From contig NGBS01001160.1 of NCBI GenBank assembly GCA_002245135.1, positions 620,001 to 684,000 of the forward strand: DNA of 64,000 bases, in the 5' to 3' direction. The first letter of the stretch is position 1, and every line of letters starts with the position of its first letter. The stretch comes from Proteromonas lacertae. Lineage: Eukaryota > Sar > Bigyra > Opalinata > Proteromonadidae. This document shows positions 14,630 through 23,607 of the stretch, in pieces. Under the pieces are notes generated by a model. It did not search any database. It saw nothing but the letters and a program-made list of their open reading frames with translations, and was not told the origin of the DNA. The position numbers were made by a program, and so were the translations under genes.

Positions 14630-15540
14630 GTCTTAAAAATCAAATCAAAAATCCATAATAACATCAATGTGTCTTTTTTCTCAGTTTGCATAGCTTCTAC
14701 TATAGCTAAATTTGCACCTTCTTCTACTACTTTACCTTCTTTACTAATACACTATAAAATTACCAGTTGTTGTGCGCTGTTGAGCGTTAAGAAAACTTTT
14801 TTCAATTCTAAAATGATAGTGTGTGGTTTGATGGCGAGTTATATGCAAATATAATCTTACTTTGTCATATAAGCTACATCTGCGATATATAGTTTTTTGA
14901 ACTTTATTTAAACATATTGAAAACAACTATAATTTTATTTTTAATTTTTTTGCTTCAATCACTACTAGAGTTAAAAATACATTAGTTTAAGCAATTAAAT
15001 CGCACATATTTAGATGTTAAGACACTTAAAAACGAAAAAATTAAAAATCTATTCAAGCCTCATTCAAGCCTGTTTTTTCAAAATAAATTTTAAGCAGGTA
15101 AATGCAATAAGTAGGTATTCTTTTTCTATTTAAAGCCTTTATCCCGATGTCTACTATTGTTATAAGCATTTAAAATAATATAAAAATAAAAAGTGTTTCC
15201 AGTACAGGAACCTAAACACGACTATACGATAATAGGCCAACGTAACTATTTTGGAAAACAAAGTGTTGATTAGTAATATTGAAGGGCCAGAGGTTACGTA
15301 TATAATATTAGAATTGAAAAAAGTCTTCTGAACGCTCAACGGAGCATTTAGCTCAACAGTGCACAACACCAGTCATTGATACAAGTTAAGAATTTGGAAT
15401 GATTTACTTCAGGTTTTGGAATCATGCTTTGATAATTTTCTTTCTAAAGCATTTCTTACATCTATAGTGAAGCTACCTCCATAACCTTCTACTAATCTTT
15501 TCATATATTGTACAGCTACTTCTTTAACTTTGTATAACTT
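14630..15540 (-). pseudogene. Biotinyl/lipoyl-type domain gene fragment, split by a MITE
   Basis: Reading the minus strand, 15,540-15,420 encodes KVKEVAVQYMKRLVEGYGG followed by SFTIDVRNALERKL. After the MITE at 14,768-15,368 is removed, the sequence continues MTGNFIV, then with a one-base shift SKEGKVVEEG and ANLAIVEAMQTEKK. The latter resembles the carrier domain of biotin-dependent carboxylases (family pattern VKEGD..EKGQPLA..EAMKME), although the usual AMKM is AMQT. Stops and frame changes mark it as a relic. The match between the MITE target duplication (ACTGG on this strand) and the rejoined reading (ATG ACT GGT) supports one ancestral gene interrupted by insertion. Family assignment is tentative. 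Confidence 0.4.
14768..15368. mobile_element. Foldback MITE, family A copy 1 (601 bp)
   Basis: Starts TGTTGTGCGCTGTTGAGC and ends with the inverse GCTCAACAGTGCACAACA; flanked by the 5-bp direct repeat CCAGT (14763-14767 and 15369-15373). Internal block AAGCCTCATTCAAGCCTG lies near 15,056-15,073. No transposase is encoded; short ORFs inside are incidental. It lies in a biotinyl-domain relic. An almost identical inverted copy lies at 16,799-17,395. Confidence 0.85.
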
Positions 15541-15547
15541 TTACTTT

Positions 15548-15876
15548 TGTTGTGCGCCGTTTGTCATAGTTGGCCGTTTGTCTACCAGACACTTTTAAAA
15601 CAAACTAAATGTATATTCTTACTTGTCTTGATGAAAAATTGTTACTTTTATACTTACTTTGTTATATGACCTACCTCTGCGCTATACTTTTTTGTTAATA
15701 TAAATAGTTTGAATATTTGCGCCATTTGTTTTCTAGAAATTTTTGAAGCAAACTAAATGTATATTTAGCTAATATAGACTAAAATCTATTAGCTGAAATG
15801 ATTAGAATATAATAATTATTAAATCTTTATATATAAAAAAGAAATGTAAAAATAGGCTTGAGTGAGGCTTGATTCT
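15548..15876. mobile_element. MITE, family B copy 1, half element
   Basis: Begins TGTTGTGCGCCGTTTGTC and follows the left arm of the full copy at 19,493 through the internal AGGCTTGAGTGAGGCTT block near 15,857, then stops. The second inverted arm is missing, so it is truncated and presumably immobile. Confidence 0.75.
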
Positions 15877-16798
15877 ATATAATAATCGAATTATTATTTC
15901 TTATGATATTATATAATAATCGAAAATCATATTTACTCTTTTAGTTAGGAAAAACACGTCACTTTCGTGATTTGTGTTGTTCCTGTGCTGTTCTTGTGCC
16001 GTTCCGTCCCTGTGCCTGCCGAACACAAGTTTAATGATTTTTATATTTAAAAAAGAAAAAAACTAAAATTAATAAAGTAAAAGAATTCTTTTACTATTCT
16101 TTTATTTAAGCAATATTAGTTTTTTTACTTTATTATTTATTTCAAAATTATATATTTAAATTGGATTATCTATTTTGGAAATCATATTTTGGAAATACTT
16201 GAAAGTATTTATGGTACTCAATACAGCAGAATAAATGAAATGAAATAATAGCATAAGATAGTATTTGGCCTGAGTACTGTGAAAATCTGAATAACCAACT
16301 TCAACTGCTGGCAAAAGATAGTAATAAATACTATGTTAATGGCAATGTAATTGTTATAAAAGACAGAATATGTATATAATATCAATATTGATAATAATTT
16401 GATATTTTGTAGCTGTGGTTACAGGGAATTCACAGGAATTCCTTGTAGCCACATTCTGTGGATAAAGATTAAAATATCATAAACTGTATCGATAGAAAAC
16501 TTAATATGCAATGAAGCATATACTTCATATTTTAATTCTTCAAAAGATATAACAAAATATAATATCAAATTCAATGATACTACCCAGTTAATTGATGAAG
16601 ATTTAAATATTTCTACCTCAACAACCTCAGATGTTAATAGTGACACATTTAAAACTAGTGTAGACAATATACAACAGAAATATGCTTGTTGATATTTCAT
16701 GTGAAACTATTCGACTTGTATAGATTCTTTGCGACAAGTGATTTGAAGTGACCCCAAACCAATGATCTTTCCCAACGAAGTTCAAGGACTTTGATGAA
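15877..16798. other. AT-rich spacer between MITEs
   Basis: No intact gene. At 15,985-16,025, CCGTCCCTGTGCCTGCCGAA resembles the end of the hAT element at 57,247 (GTCCCTGTCCCCGCCGAACT). At 16,500-16,690 the plus strand has an open stretch (ICNEAYTSYFNSSKDIT...) with no recognised family. At 16,755-16,798, CAATGATCTTTCCCAACGAA closely matches CAATGATCTTTCCCAATGAA inside the foreign gene at 17,438, so a relic of a related copy of that gene probably starts here. Confidence 0.45.
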
Positions 16799-17395
16799 GT
16801 GCACTGTTGAGCTAAATGCTCCGTTGAGCGTTCAGAAGACTTTTTTCAATTCTAATATTATATACGTAACCTCTGGCCCTTCAATATTACTAATCAACAC
16901 TTTGTTTTCCAAAATAGTTACGTTGGCCTATTATCGTATAGTCGTGTTTAGGTTCCTGTACTGGAAACACTTTTTATTTTTATATTATTTTAAATGCTTA
17001 TAACAATAGTAGACATCGGGATAAAGGCTTTAAATAGAAAAAGAATACCTACTTATTGCATTTACCTGCTTAAAATTTATTTTGAAAAAACAGGCTTGAA
17101 TGAGGCTTGAATAGATTTTTAATTTTTTCGTTTTTAAGTGTCTTAACATCTAAATATGTGCGATTTAATTGCTTAAACTAATGTATTTTTAACTCTAGTA
17201 GTGATTGAAGCAAAAAAATTAAAAATAAAATTATAGTTGTTTTCAATATGTTTAAATAAAGTTCAAAAAACTATATATCGCAGATGTAGCTTATATGACA
17301 AAGTAAGATTATATTTGCATATAACTCGCCATCAAACCACACACTATCATTTTAGAATTGAAAAAAGTTTTCTTAACGCTCAACAGCGCACAACA
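16799..17395. mobile_element. Foldback MITE, family A copy 2 (inverted, left tip lost)
   Basis: Inverted near-identical copy of 14,768-15,368; the translations of both arms agree over more than 60 residues. The right end is intact (GCGCACAACA at 17,386-17,395). The left end starts at GTGCACTGTTGAGC, lacking the terminal TGTT. No target duplication is visible. It abuts and probably truncates the 5' end of the foreign gene at 17,396. Confidence 0.8.
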
Positions 17396-19021
17396 CTTGG
17401 AACTTACTTGAAAGTCATCCTCAAGGAGTATATGCACTCAATGATCTTTCCCAATGAATGTTACGATGCTCTTGTCAAGATGATAACAGGGGAGGAGGAC
17501 TCCGAAGGAGTCTTCTTAAGGTACATTACTAGAGCAAGATCCATCGATAAGAACAACTACAATGAGATGGAGCAGGAGTACTTACTTACCCGTCACTATC
17601 AACTCAAGATTATCTCCGAGAGAATGGATCTCTTCATTAACAGCACCTGTAAGCTCCAAGGAAGTGATCTTCTAAGACCAGCCTTAAGAAACATCCAAGA
17701 ACGCCTTAAAGATATACAATACTTTGTCAAGGACTCCAAGATCAAGGAGGATAATACCAACTACTTCATTCTCACATCTCAATTCATCGATAAGGTCATC
17801 ACTTCCCTAAGACAACTTAGTAAAGCTGCTAATCACCTGGCTGTTGAACTAAAGGCTTATGAGAAGATGCTTAAACGCGATCATCCGATGCTCTTCAAGG
17901 ACAAGACAATCTCCATGGATGCATACCTTAAGGCAACTAACTACTTGATCAACTACACCAATGAAGTTTTTCAGATCCTGGAAATGGAGAAGCTGTATCT
18001 TCCTAAGAATCAAATGCTGAAGGTGTTTAAGAAACTCTATCAATCTCATGAGCATTACGTCCTTAAGGATTCTGCTTACTTCCTTAAGTGCAAGAGTCAA
18101 TCTTGGAGCTACGTGAAAGTAGAGAACCGACCTAGTACAAGACCAGACTCCGAGAAAGTACTTGTCTTTGACGAGGACAACTTACTTCATGCACCCACAG
18201 CTGTTACTTACACGCAAATGAAGTTAGTCAAGGAGATGATGGATAACGCATCCCAACACTACGTAGACTTTAACAAGGAGATGAATACATGGTTGAAATA
18301 TTAAGGTATTGACTTCCAGGATCTTCCAGTTACTTCATTGAGTCTCAACTTTAAGGATTTCGAGCAGGAGGAAGAAGACATCACTGGTAATGAGTCCATG
18401 GAGGAGGAGGATAATGATGATGATTATGGTAATATCGATGGTAAGCAGGAGGATTCATCTTCAGTAACAACTTAAATCCCGACATCTTTAGCAGTGATAA
18501 CGATACTGATAAAGAAGATATTGATAAGGCCGGTAAGGAAGTTAAATTAACTCCTGTCAATGCCAATGAAGAGAACGTTCCTAAGCTAGTCGATGAATTG
18601 CTAGAGCAACCACCTCCACTACCTCCTAAGCCTGTAATTACCAAGACTGATGATAAACCTATCATTACGAAGATGAAGAAGAAGACTTCTAAGCAATCTA
18701 CTGCTGGTAATCTTCCAAAGGAACCTTCAAAGGAACCATCAATGGAGCCTTCAAAGGAGCCTTCAACAATACCAGTAATCACCAGCTTCCTATCTTATTG
18801 AGAATAACCATGAGGATATCAAGGGCTCTGATGATGATGATGAACTTAACTTAGCTTCCACGGGACCAAAGTTACCTTCAATGATAAGTCCAGCTCCACA
18901 AGAGACTAACTCCTTGGAAGGCACCGAGATAAACAATACCTGGCAGAACACCAGCTGTTTACCAGACTTAGAAGAAGAACCGTATATGAACTCACCTATA
19001 CCTGACTTAGACATGCTTTAA
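17396..19021 (+). pseudogene. Unknown gene of the GC-richer foreign block, 5'-truncated and broken
   Basis: No family recognised. The first 300 codons (from LGTYLKVILKEYMHSMIF) are an alpha-helical, Lys/Leu-rich protein with codon use (CTC, GCC, AAG, GAG) unlike neighbouring genes. An in-frame TAA (18302-18304) interrupts it, after which the same frame continues as an acidic stretch (FEQEEEDITGNESMEEEDND). One frame shift near 18,460 leads to a proline- and KEPS-rich disordered part (PPPLPPKP, three KEPS repeats), and another near 18,785 to a final acidic segment ending MNSPIPDLDML. MITE A2 removes the 5' end. Helical front plus long acidic disordered tail is the visible architecture; no function should be assigned. 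Confidence 0.55.
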
Positions 19022-19024
19022 CTT

Positions 19025-19241
19025 AAGGCTTCTCTTGTTATTGAATATCATTCTTGTTATTGTGGGTTTGTACAGATACTGCTACATAAATCTTATCGGA
19101 ACATCGTCTATTGATGATTGCCATCACACGATCGCCTATTGGCTGTTGAATGATGGTTATCATCATCAGTCAGTGTTATCCTTGCTTTTGAATCTCCAGA
19201 TAGAACAACTAACTACGATAACATTAAAGGACTTACTTTAA
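19025..19241 (+). CDS. Small hydrophobic ORF of the foreign block
   Basis: An open frame follows directly after the previous gene. It has no ATG near its start, opens with a Leu/Ile/Val-rich membrane-like segment (LLLNIILVIVGLYRYCYIN) and ends TAA at 19,239-19,241. Its 3' end overlaps by 9 bp the 3' end of the convergent minus-strand gene, a tight arrangement repeated elsewhere in this block. It could be the degraded C-terminus of a membrane protein. Weakly supported. Confidence 0.3.
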
Positions 19242-20919
19242 TTTTCTTATATACACCTTGCAGATCCTTCTGAGTCTAGCAGCTTCATTGACTTTACCTT
19301 TACCTTTACGGGATGTTATCTTCCTGTTGATCACGTTCTTGATCCAGTACTTGACCTTCCATAAGATACTTCTTCCTCCTATGGTAATCAACTCTAAGTC
19401 ATCCTCAGAAGCAGAGCTAAAGCTTCTTGCACGATAACCATTCCTCCCTTCAGGCATCTCCAAGGAGTCCTTGAATTTACCTAGTACTTGTTGTTCTGCG
19501 CCATTTGTCATAGTTGGCCGTTTGTCTACCAGACACTTTTAAAGCAAAATAAATGTATATTCTTACTTGTCTTGATGAAAAATTGTTACTTTTATACTTA
19601 CTTTGTTATATGACCTACCTCTGCGCTATACTTATTTGTTAATATAAATAGTATGAATATTTGTGACGTTTGTTTTCTAGAAATTTTTGAAGCAAACTAA
19701 ATGTATATTTAGCTAATGTAGACTAAAATACATTAGCTGAAATGGTTAGAACAACTTAATGTTGATCATGTGACATATAAAATAAAAAAGAAAATATAGA
19801 ATCAAGCCTCACTCAAGCCTATTTTTTACGCTTTTTTATATATAAAGATTTAATAATTATTATATTCTAATCATTTCAGCTAATGTATATTAGTCTATAT
19901 TAGATAAATATGCATTTAGTTTGCTTCAAAAATTTCTAGAAAACAAATGGCGCAAATATTCAAACTATTTATATTAACAAAAAAGTATACTACAGAGGTA
20001 GGTCATATAACAAAGTAAGCATAAAAGTAACAATTTTTCATCAAGACAAGTAAGAATATTCATTTATTTTGCTTTAAAAGTGTCTGGTAAACAAATGGCC
20101 AACTATGACAAACGGCGCACAACAAGTGTTACTTTCTTCGTAGAGTAGATATTCCTGGGCAATGAGTAAGCTAGCAATCTCCTTTGATACATTGACATTG
20201 AACTTCTTTTGTTTATCCCGACAATTGCAATTAGGAATCAACTCAATAGCTTGCTTATCATCCTCATCTAACATACCCAGCTTCATGCACTTTAAAGTGA
20301 TATCCTTCACATCATCTATTCCTAAGGAGATGTTTAATGTGTTGTACTTATCTAGGTTCATCTTATAGGTAAAATCAAAGGTCCATTGCCTTATGAAGAT
20401 GCGGACGATTCTCTCTCCAGGATGTGCAAGGCCATAAATCTTCCTACGATCAGTCATGTGATTGTACTTCACTAGGAAGCAATTGTCCTTAAAGAGATAT
20501 TCACCTGATCCTCTAGGCACTTCCTCAGCTTCATGATCATCATTTCCGATAATCCTGAAGAGTCTCTTGAGTACCTCCCTATTACGATCCACGATCTTGA
20601 GCTTAGCGTAACATTGATGATACATTGGAAGAGTGATCTTCTTATCGTCTAGGTCAGGGATGAACTTAGCGATGCAATCTATGATCACTGGTTTCTCGGG
20701 AGTGATGGTAAGTCTTCGATAGCTATGTCCTTGCTGATGATACTCTGAGTAGATGCTAGCCTGACCGTATAGTTCTGATTCCTTTACAGTTGCCTCATAA
20801 GTATAGATTCTCATTACCATCTTTGAAAGCCCTTTCATCATGAACTCATCCTTACGATCGTCTTCATACTTCTCGGTGATCTCCTTGATAAGATTGAAGT
20901 AGCTTCTGTTCTTATTCAT
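19233..20919 (-). pseudogene. Unknown foreign-block protein (paralogue of 21,030-21,695), split by a MITE
   Basis: Reading starts at ATG 20,919 and stays open for about 265 codons to ...EYLLYEESNT, where MITE B2 (20,124-19,493) intervenes. It resumes VLGKFKDSLEMPEGRNG and ends at TAA 19,233. No known family. It aligns by eye with the upstream neighbour: SYFNLIKEITEKYEDDRK / NYFNLIRQVTENYDQERK, LTITPEKPVIIDC / VTITPVIPVIVDC, RWTF/QWTF, and GIDDVKDIT / GINDVEDIT. The two are tandem duplicates of an unrecognised mixed alpha/beta protein. Codon use is richer in G/C than surrounding genes. The insertion removes about the last 85 residues from the frame. Confidence 0.65.
19493..20124. mobile_element. 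Foldback MITE, family B copy 2, complete (632 bp)
   Basis: Almost perfect palindrome: left end TGTTCTGCGCCATTTGTC, right end GACAAACGGCGCACAACA. Each arm contains ACCAGACACTTTTAAA and the GTTATATGACCTACCTCTGC block. The centre holds AAGCCTCACTCAAGCCT (19,804-19,820). No coding capacity and no convincing target duplication. It is inserted in a foreign-block ORF. Confidence 0.88.
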
Positions 20920-21029
20920 CGATCAAGTATAGGAATAAGTTTATTGAACTGAATCAACCCCGAGATTACCATCCCTCTGAGAACTATCACTCCTGGAGGA
21001 TTGAATTCCATGATGGATGGATGAGATCA

Positions 21030-21695
21030 TTACTTGGTATTTCCTTTGAACTCCTTCCTTGCAGCTATGCATCTATCGGTGATGTCCTCCACATCGTTGA
21101 TACCAACAACGACTTCTAAGGTGTGGTACTTGGAGTAGTCCTTTGAGTCAATAAAGTTAAAGGTCCATCTAGGGAGTCTTAAACGAAAGATCCTCTTACC
21201 AAGACTTGCTAGGTGTTGAAACTTACTAATTGTTTTAGCAGCCCGTAGCTGACATTGCAACTGTACATAATCAGTTCCTCGGGAATTGCTTACTATTATC
21301 GTTCCTCTTAGAACATCCTCAGCATTGTGTTTGTTATCTCCGATCACTTCGAAGAGCTTCCTTAAGGTCTGATGATTGCTATCATGGATCTTCAGATAAA
21401 TCCTATTGTCACCTAAGTCCCGAACAACACTTCCAACACAGTCCACAATCACTGGGATCACCGGAGTGATGGTTACCTTCCTTGTTCTTGGAATGCCTAT
21501 ATCCATAAAGCTTTTTATCATAGCATCCCCGTAAGTGTCAGAGTCTTCTACTCGTATCTTATATGTGAAGAGCTTCTCAATCTTCTCCTGTCTGGTTGTC
21601 TTCTTCGGGAAGGTCAGTTCCTCCTTACGTTCCTGATCGTAGTTCTCGGTGACTTGACGGATCAGGTTGAAATAGTTCTCATTCATTGACTTCAT
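21030..21695 (-). CDS. Unknown foreign-block protein (221 aa), intact paralogue
   Basis: Complete ORF from ATG 21,695 to TAA. No recognised domain, signal peptide or membrane segment. Shares an N-terminal NYFNLIRQVTEN block, a central VTITPVIPVIVDC strand block, an LRKLFEVIGDN helix and a C-terminal RWTFNFI...GINDVEDITDRC block with the gene at 20,919-19,233. This indicates tandem duplication and conserved structure rather than chance ORFs. The gap to that gene is 110 bp; a divergent ORF starts 168 bp away. Codon use (ACC, CTC, AAG, GGA) is distinct from the AT-rich host genes. Function unknown. Confidence 0.7.
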   Translation of the reverse strand: MKSMNENYFNLIRQVTENYDQERKEELTFPKKTTRQEKIEKLFTYKIRVEDSDTYGDAMIKSFMDIGIPRTRKVTITPVIPVIVDCVGSVVRDLGDNRIYLKIHDSNHQTLRKLFEVIGDNKHNAEDVLRGTIIVSNSRGTDYVQLQCQLRAAKTISKFQHLASLGKRIFRLRLPRWTFNFIDSKDYSKYHTLEVVVGINDVEDITDRCIAARKEFKGNTK

Positions 21696-21863
21696 CGGCT
21701 GAGAATTATCGGATTGCCCTCAACTCACTTTGTTAATTAAGTCTTGACGTTTCCCAGAATTGACTTTTTACTCACTCCTGGTAATCACGCAATTCCCGGT
21801 CATCTCCATGAAGATAAGGATTCCTCCGAAGAATGAACTTAGAGCAAATGCAAAGTCCAATCA

Positions 21864-22217
21864 ATGCAAGACCTTGTAAGATTCCTATGGTTCAAAGCGT
21901 TCTCGTACTACCTACGGCTAAGTGAATGCATCTCCAATCCCTTACTATGCGATAAGTCGATTACTAAGATAGAGGAGGACAATCATCTATCCATTAACGT
22001 ATTCAAGATGCTTCAGAAGCCAGATATTCACTTAGTCCCTTTACGTACTTCGAAGACACCTTCCAATGATTCCTATAAGCAGGTGAGCTTGCTTTACCTG
22101 GAAGAGAATTGTAAGCCTTCAACATCTCCTAGTACGGATACTCCCAATGATGAATCTCTTAGCGCTTCTACAATCATCCATTTCCATTTATCAACCCAAG
22201 ACAAGAGAAGTAATTGA
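21864..22217 (+). CDS. Unknown foreign-block ORF (117 aa)
   Basis: Open frame from ATG 21,864 to TGA 22,215-22,217. The front half is amphipathic (MQDLVRFLWFKAFSYYLRLS); the back half is Ser/Thr/Pro-rich and probably disordered (STSPSTDTPNDESLSAST). No family recognised. Divergent from the ORF at 21,695 and convergent with the one ending at 22,231, only 13 bp away. The same codon bias as its neighbours supports it as real. Confidence 0.45.
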   Translation: MQDLVRFLWFKAFSYYLRLSECISNPLLCDKSITKIEEDNHLSINVFKMLQKPDIHLVPLRTSKTPSNDSYKQVSLLYLEENCKPSTSPSTDTPNDESLSASTIIHFHLSTQDKRSN

Positions 22218-22230
22218 ATCACCATGAAAG

Positions 22231-22943
22231 TTAGAAGAAGAAGTCTGGCCTTTGACGTCTATTTATCATGAGTGTGATAATCCTACTCCATTGATCTATC
22301 AACTCCGACAACTCGTTAAGGATCTTACTTATTGAATCTAGTCTTTGTTGTGTGTAGTCAACGATATAGATATACCTTGTAGATACCTTAGTGCTGGTTA
22401 CCGTGGTGACTTCATTGTCTTGTTCATTACTAGGCCTTGAAGATTGTTGATATCTCCTTACTTCCTCTTGAGATAGTCTACTCCTTCCTACGTGTTCCTC
22501 CAATTCCTTCTTACAACCACGTCTCCTTACCGAGAAAATTGCTAGATAATTGATCTCCTTATGAAGTTGCTGATCCATCTTCTTGAAATCAACCTTACCG
22601 AGGATAGGTAAGTTGCTATTTACCTCCTCATCGTCGAAGTCTTCTAGGTATTAACTCATAATGGACTTTTCGATATAAGCAAGTTTCTCAACGATGGCAC
22701 TTAGGACATAGTACAATTTACTTAGCTGAATCTTGTTAGTCTTCACCTTCCCTAGAACTTCAAATGATCTCCTTGTCTTCTCAGTTGAGAACATCCCATC
22801 ACAGTTATTGAACTCTCCGAGGACACCTCCCTTATCTAGCAATGATCGGAGTACTGCCTCTCACAACCTTGGTACTTGAGATAATCCTTTACCCTCTGGT
22901 TCCTTTGAAGCAACCTCTTATCGGTAGCGTTCTTGAAGTATTG
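22231..22943 (-). pseudogene. Unknown foreign-block gene with an internal TAA and a frame shift
   Basis: Starts with MQYFKNATDKRLLQRNQR near 22,943, shifts frame near 22,850, then reads LLDKGGVLGEFNNCDGMF to EKSIMS. It meets TAA (22,651-22,653) and continues open in the same frame through YLEDFDDEEVNSNLPILG to TAA 22,231. The final third has a helical segment (RLDSISKILNELSELIDQW) that could form a coiled coil, preceded by a basic region (RRRGCKKELEEHVGR). No family recognised. Either one decayed gene or two adjacent small genes (22,842-22,651 and 22,578-22,231). Confidence 0.45.
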
Positions 22944-22997
22944 CATTCACGGGGGTGTTCAGAAATTGTTTACTGCCGAGATAGTTGAACTATTCCG

Positions 22998-23303
22998 ATG
23001 CCTCCTTCTATAGATCATGCTGTGTCCTGCATTAAGAACATTTACTTACTATCCTTCTACGTAGTGCTAGTATCAATGGTCCTTGCCTTTATCTATATGA
23101 AGCTTCAGAGCATACAACACCAGGCAAGATTATTTCATCATGCTGACCTTGATGGATTCAACAATCGTTTATTAAGAGTTTACCCAGCTGATCTCCTGCT
23201 CCTTGTAGGTAACAATGTTGTTCCCGTGAATGAGGTTTTCGACGATGATTTCCTAGATGATGAAACTTACTTACAATGGAGGATGCATTTGCCTTTAAGC
23301 TAG
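22998..23303 (+). CDS. Unknown foreign-block membrane protein (101 aa)
   Basis: ATG at 22,998. One clear transmembrane helix near residues 15-36 (YLLSFYVVLVSMVLAFIYM), followed by a mixed domain and an acidic C-terminal part (FDDDFLDDE). It ends at TAG 23,301-23,303, in direct contact with the convergent ORF's stop. No family recognised; the predicted single-pass topology is the only functional clue. Confidence 0.5.
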   Translation: MPPSIDHAVSCIKNIYLLSFYVVLVSMVLAFIYMKLQSIQHQARLFHHADLDGFNNRLLRVYPADLLLLVGNNVVPVNEVFDDDFLDDETYLQWRMHLPLS

Positions 23304-23567
23304 CTAGCTAAATCTCCTGCTTATCGTTGTGGTTGATGGTACCTTTGCTTTGTTGGGATGATCGAAAAACATCATCTTATCGGGGATAGGTACAATGGAT
23401 AAGCACCTAGCCTGGTTCTGAACAATGTGAAGGTTCAGTAACAGATTACCCAGTGAATGGTAAAGAGCTAAAGGCTTCTTCCATAAAGTACCATTCATGA
23501 TCGTGATGGAGTGGTAGGGTAGTTTGGAACTGACTGCTTGCTGATCCTTAAAGATGTTATCCTCCAT
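23304..23567 (-). CDS. Unknown foreign-block ORF (87 aa)
   Basis: ATG at 23,567; ends TAG at 23,304-23,306. The stop region is the palindrome GCTAGCTAGC shared with the convergent ORF, so the two coding regions abut with no spacer. The protein has alternating strand-like segments (HSITIMNGTLWKKPLALYHS) and no membrane segment. No family recognised. Confidence 0.45.
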   Translation of the reverse strand: MEDNIFKDQQAVSSKLPYHSITIMNGTLWKKPLALYHSLGNLLLNLHIVQNQARCLSIVPIPDKMMFFDHPNKAKVPSTTTISRRFS

Positions 23568-23607
23568 ACTCTTCAGAATCGAATTAGTTTACCTAGACAA
23601 TTAATGT

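Noticed and set aside
14744-17003. ORFs of 60-93 codons inside the family A MITEs and the spacer at 16,419-16,700
   Set aside because: They arise from the inverted arms or AT-rich spacer, have no family match, and one is read through a terminal repeat.
17237-17395. N-terminal 53 codons of the long ORF starting at 17,237
   Set aside because: They are MITE A2 arm sequence fused in frame by chance; the same residues appear at 14,744-14,926, so the real gene is truncated at 17,396.
17396-22943. Genetic-code change (TAA as sense) in the foreign block
   Set aside because: TAA also ends the ORFs at 19,233, 21,030 and 22,231, and frame shifts accompany the internal stops, so decay is simpler.
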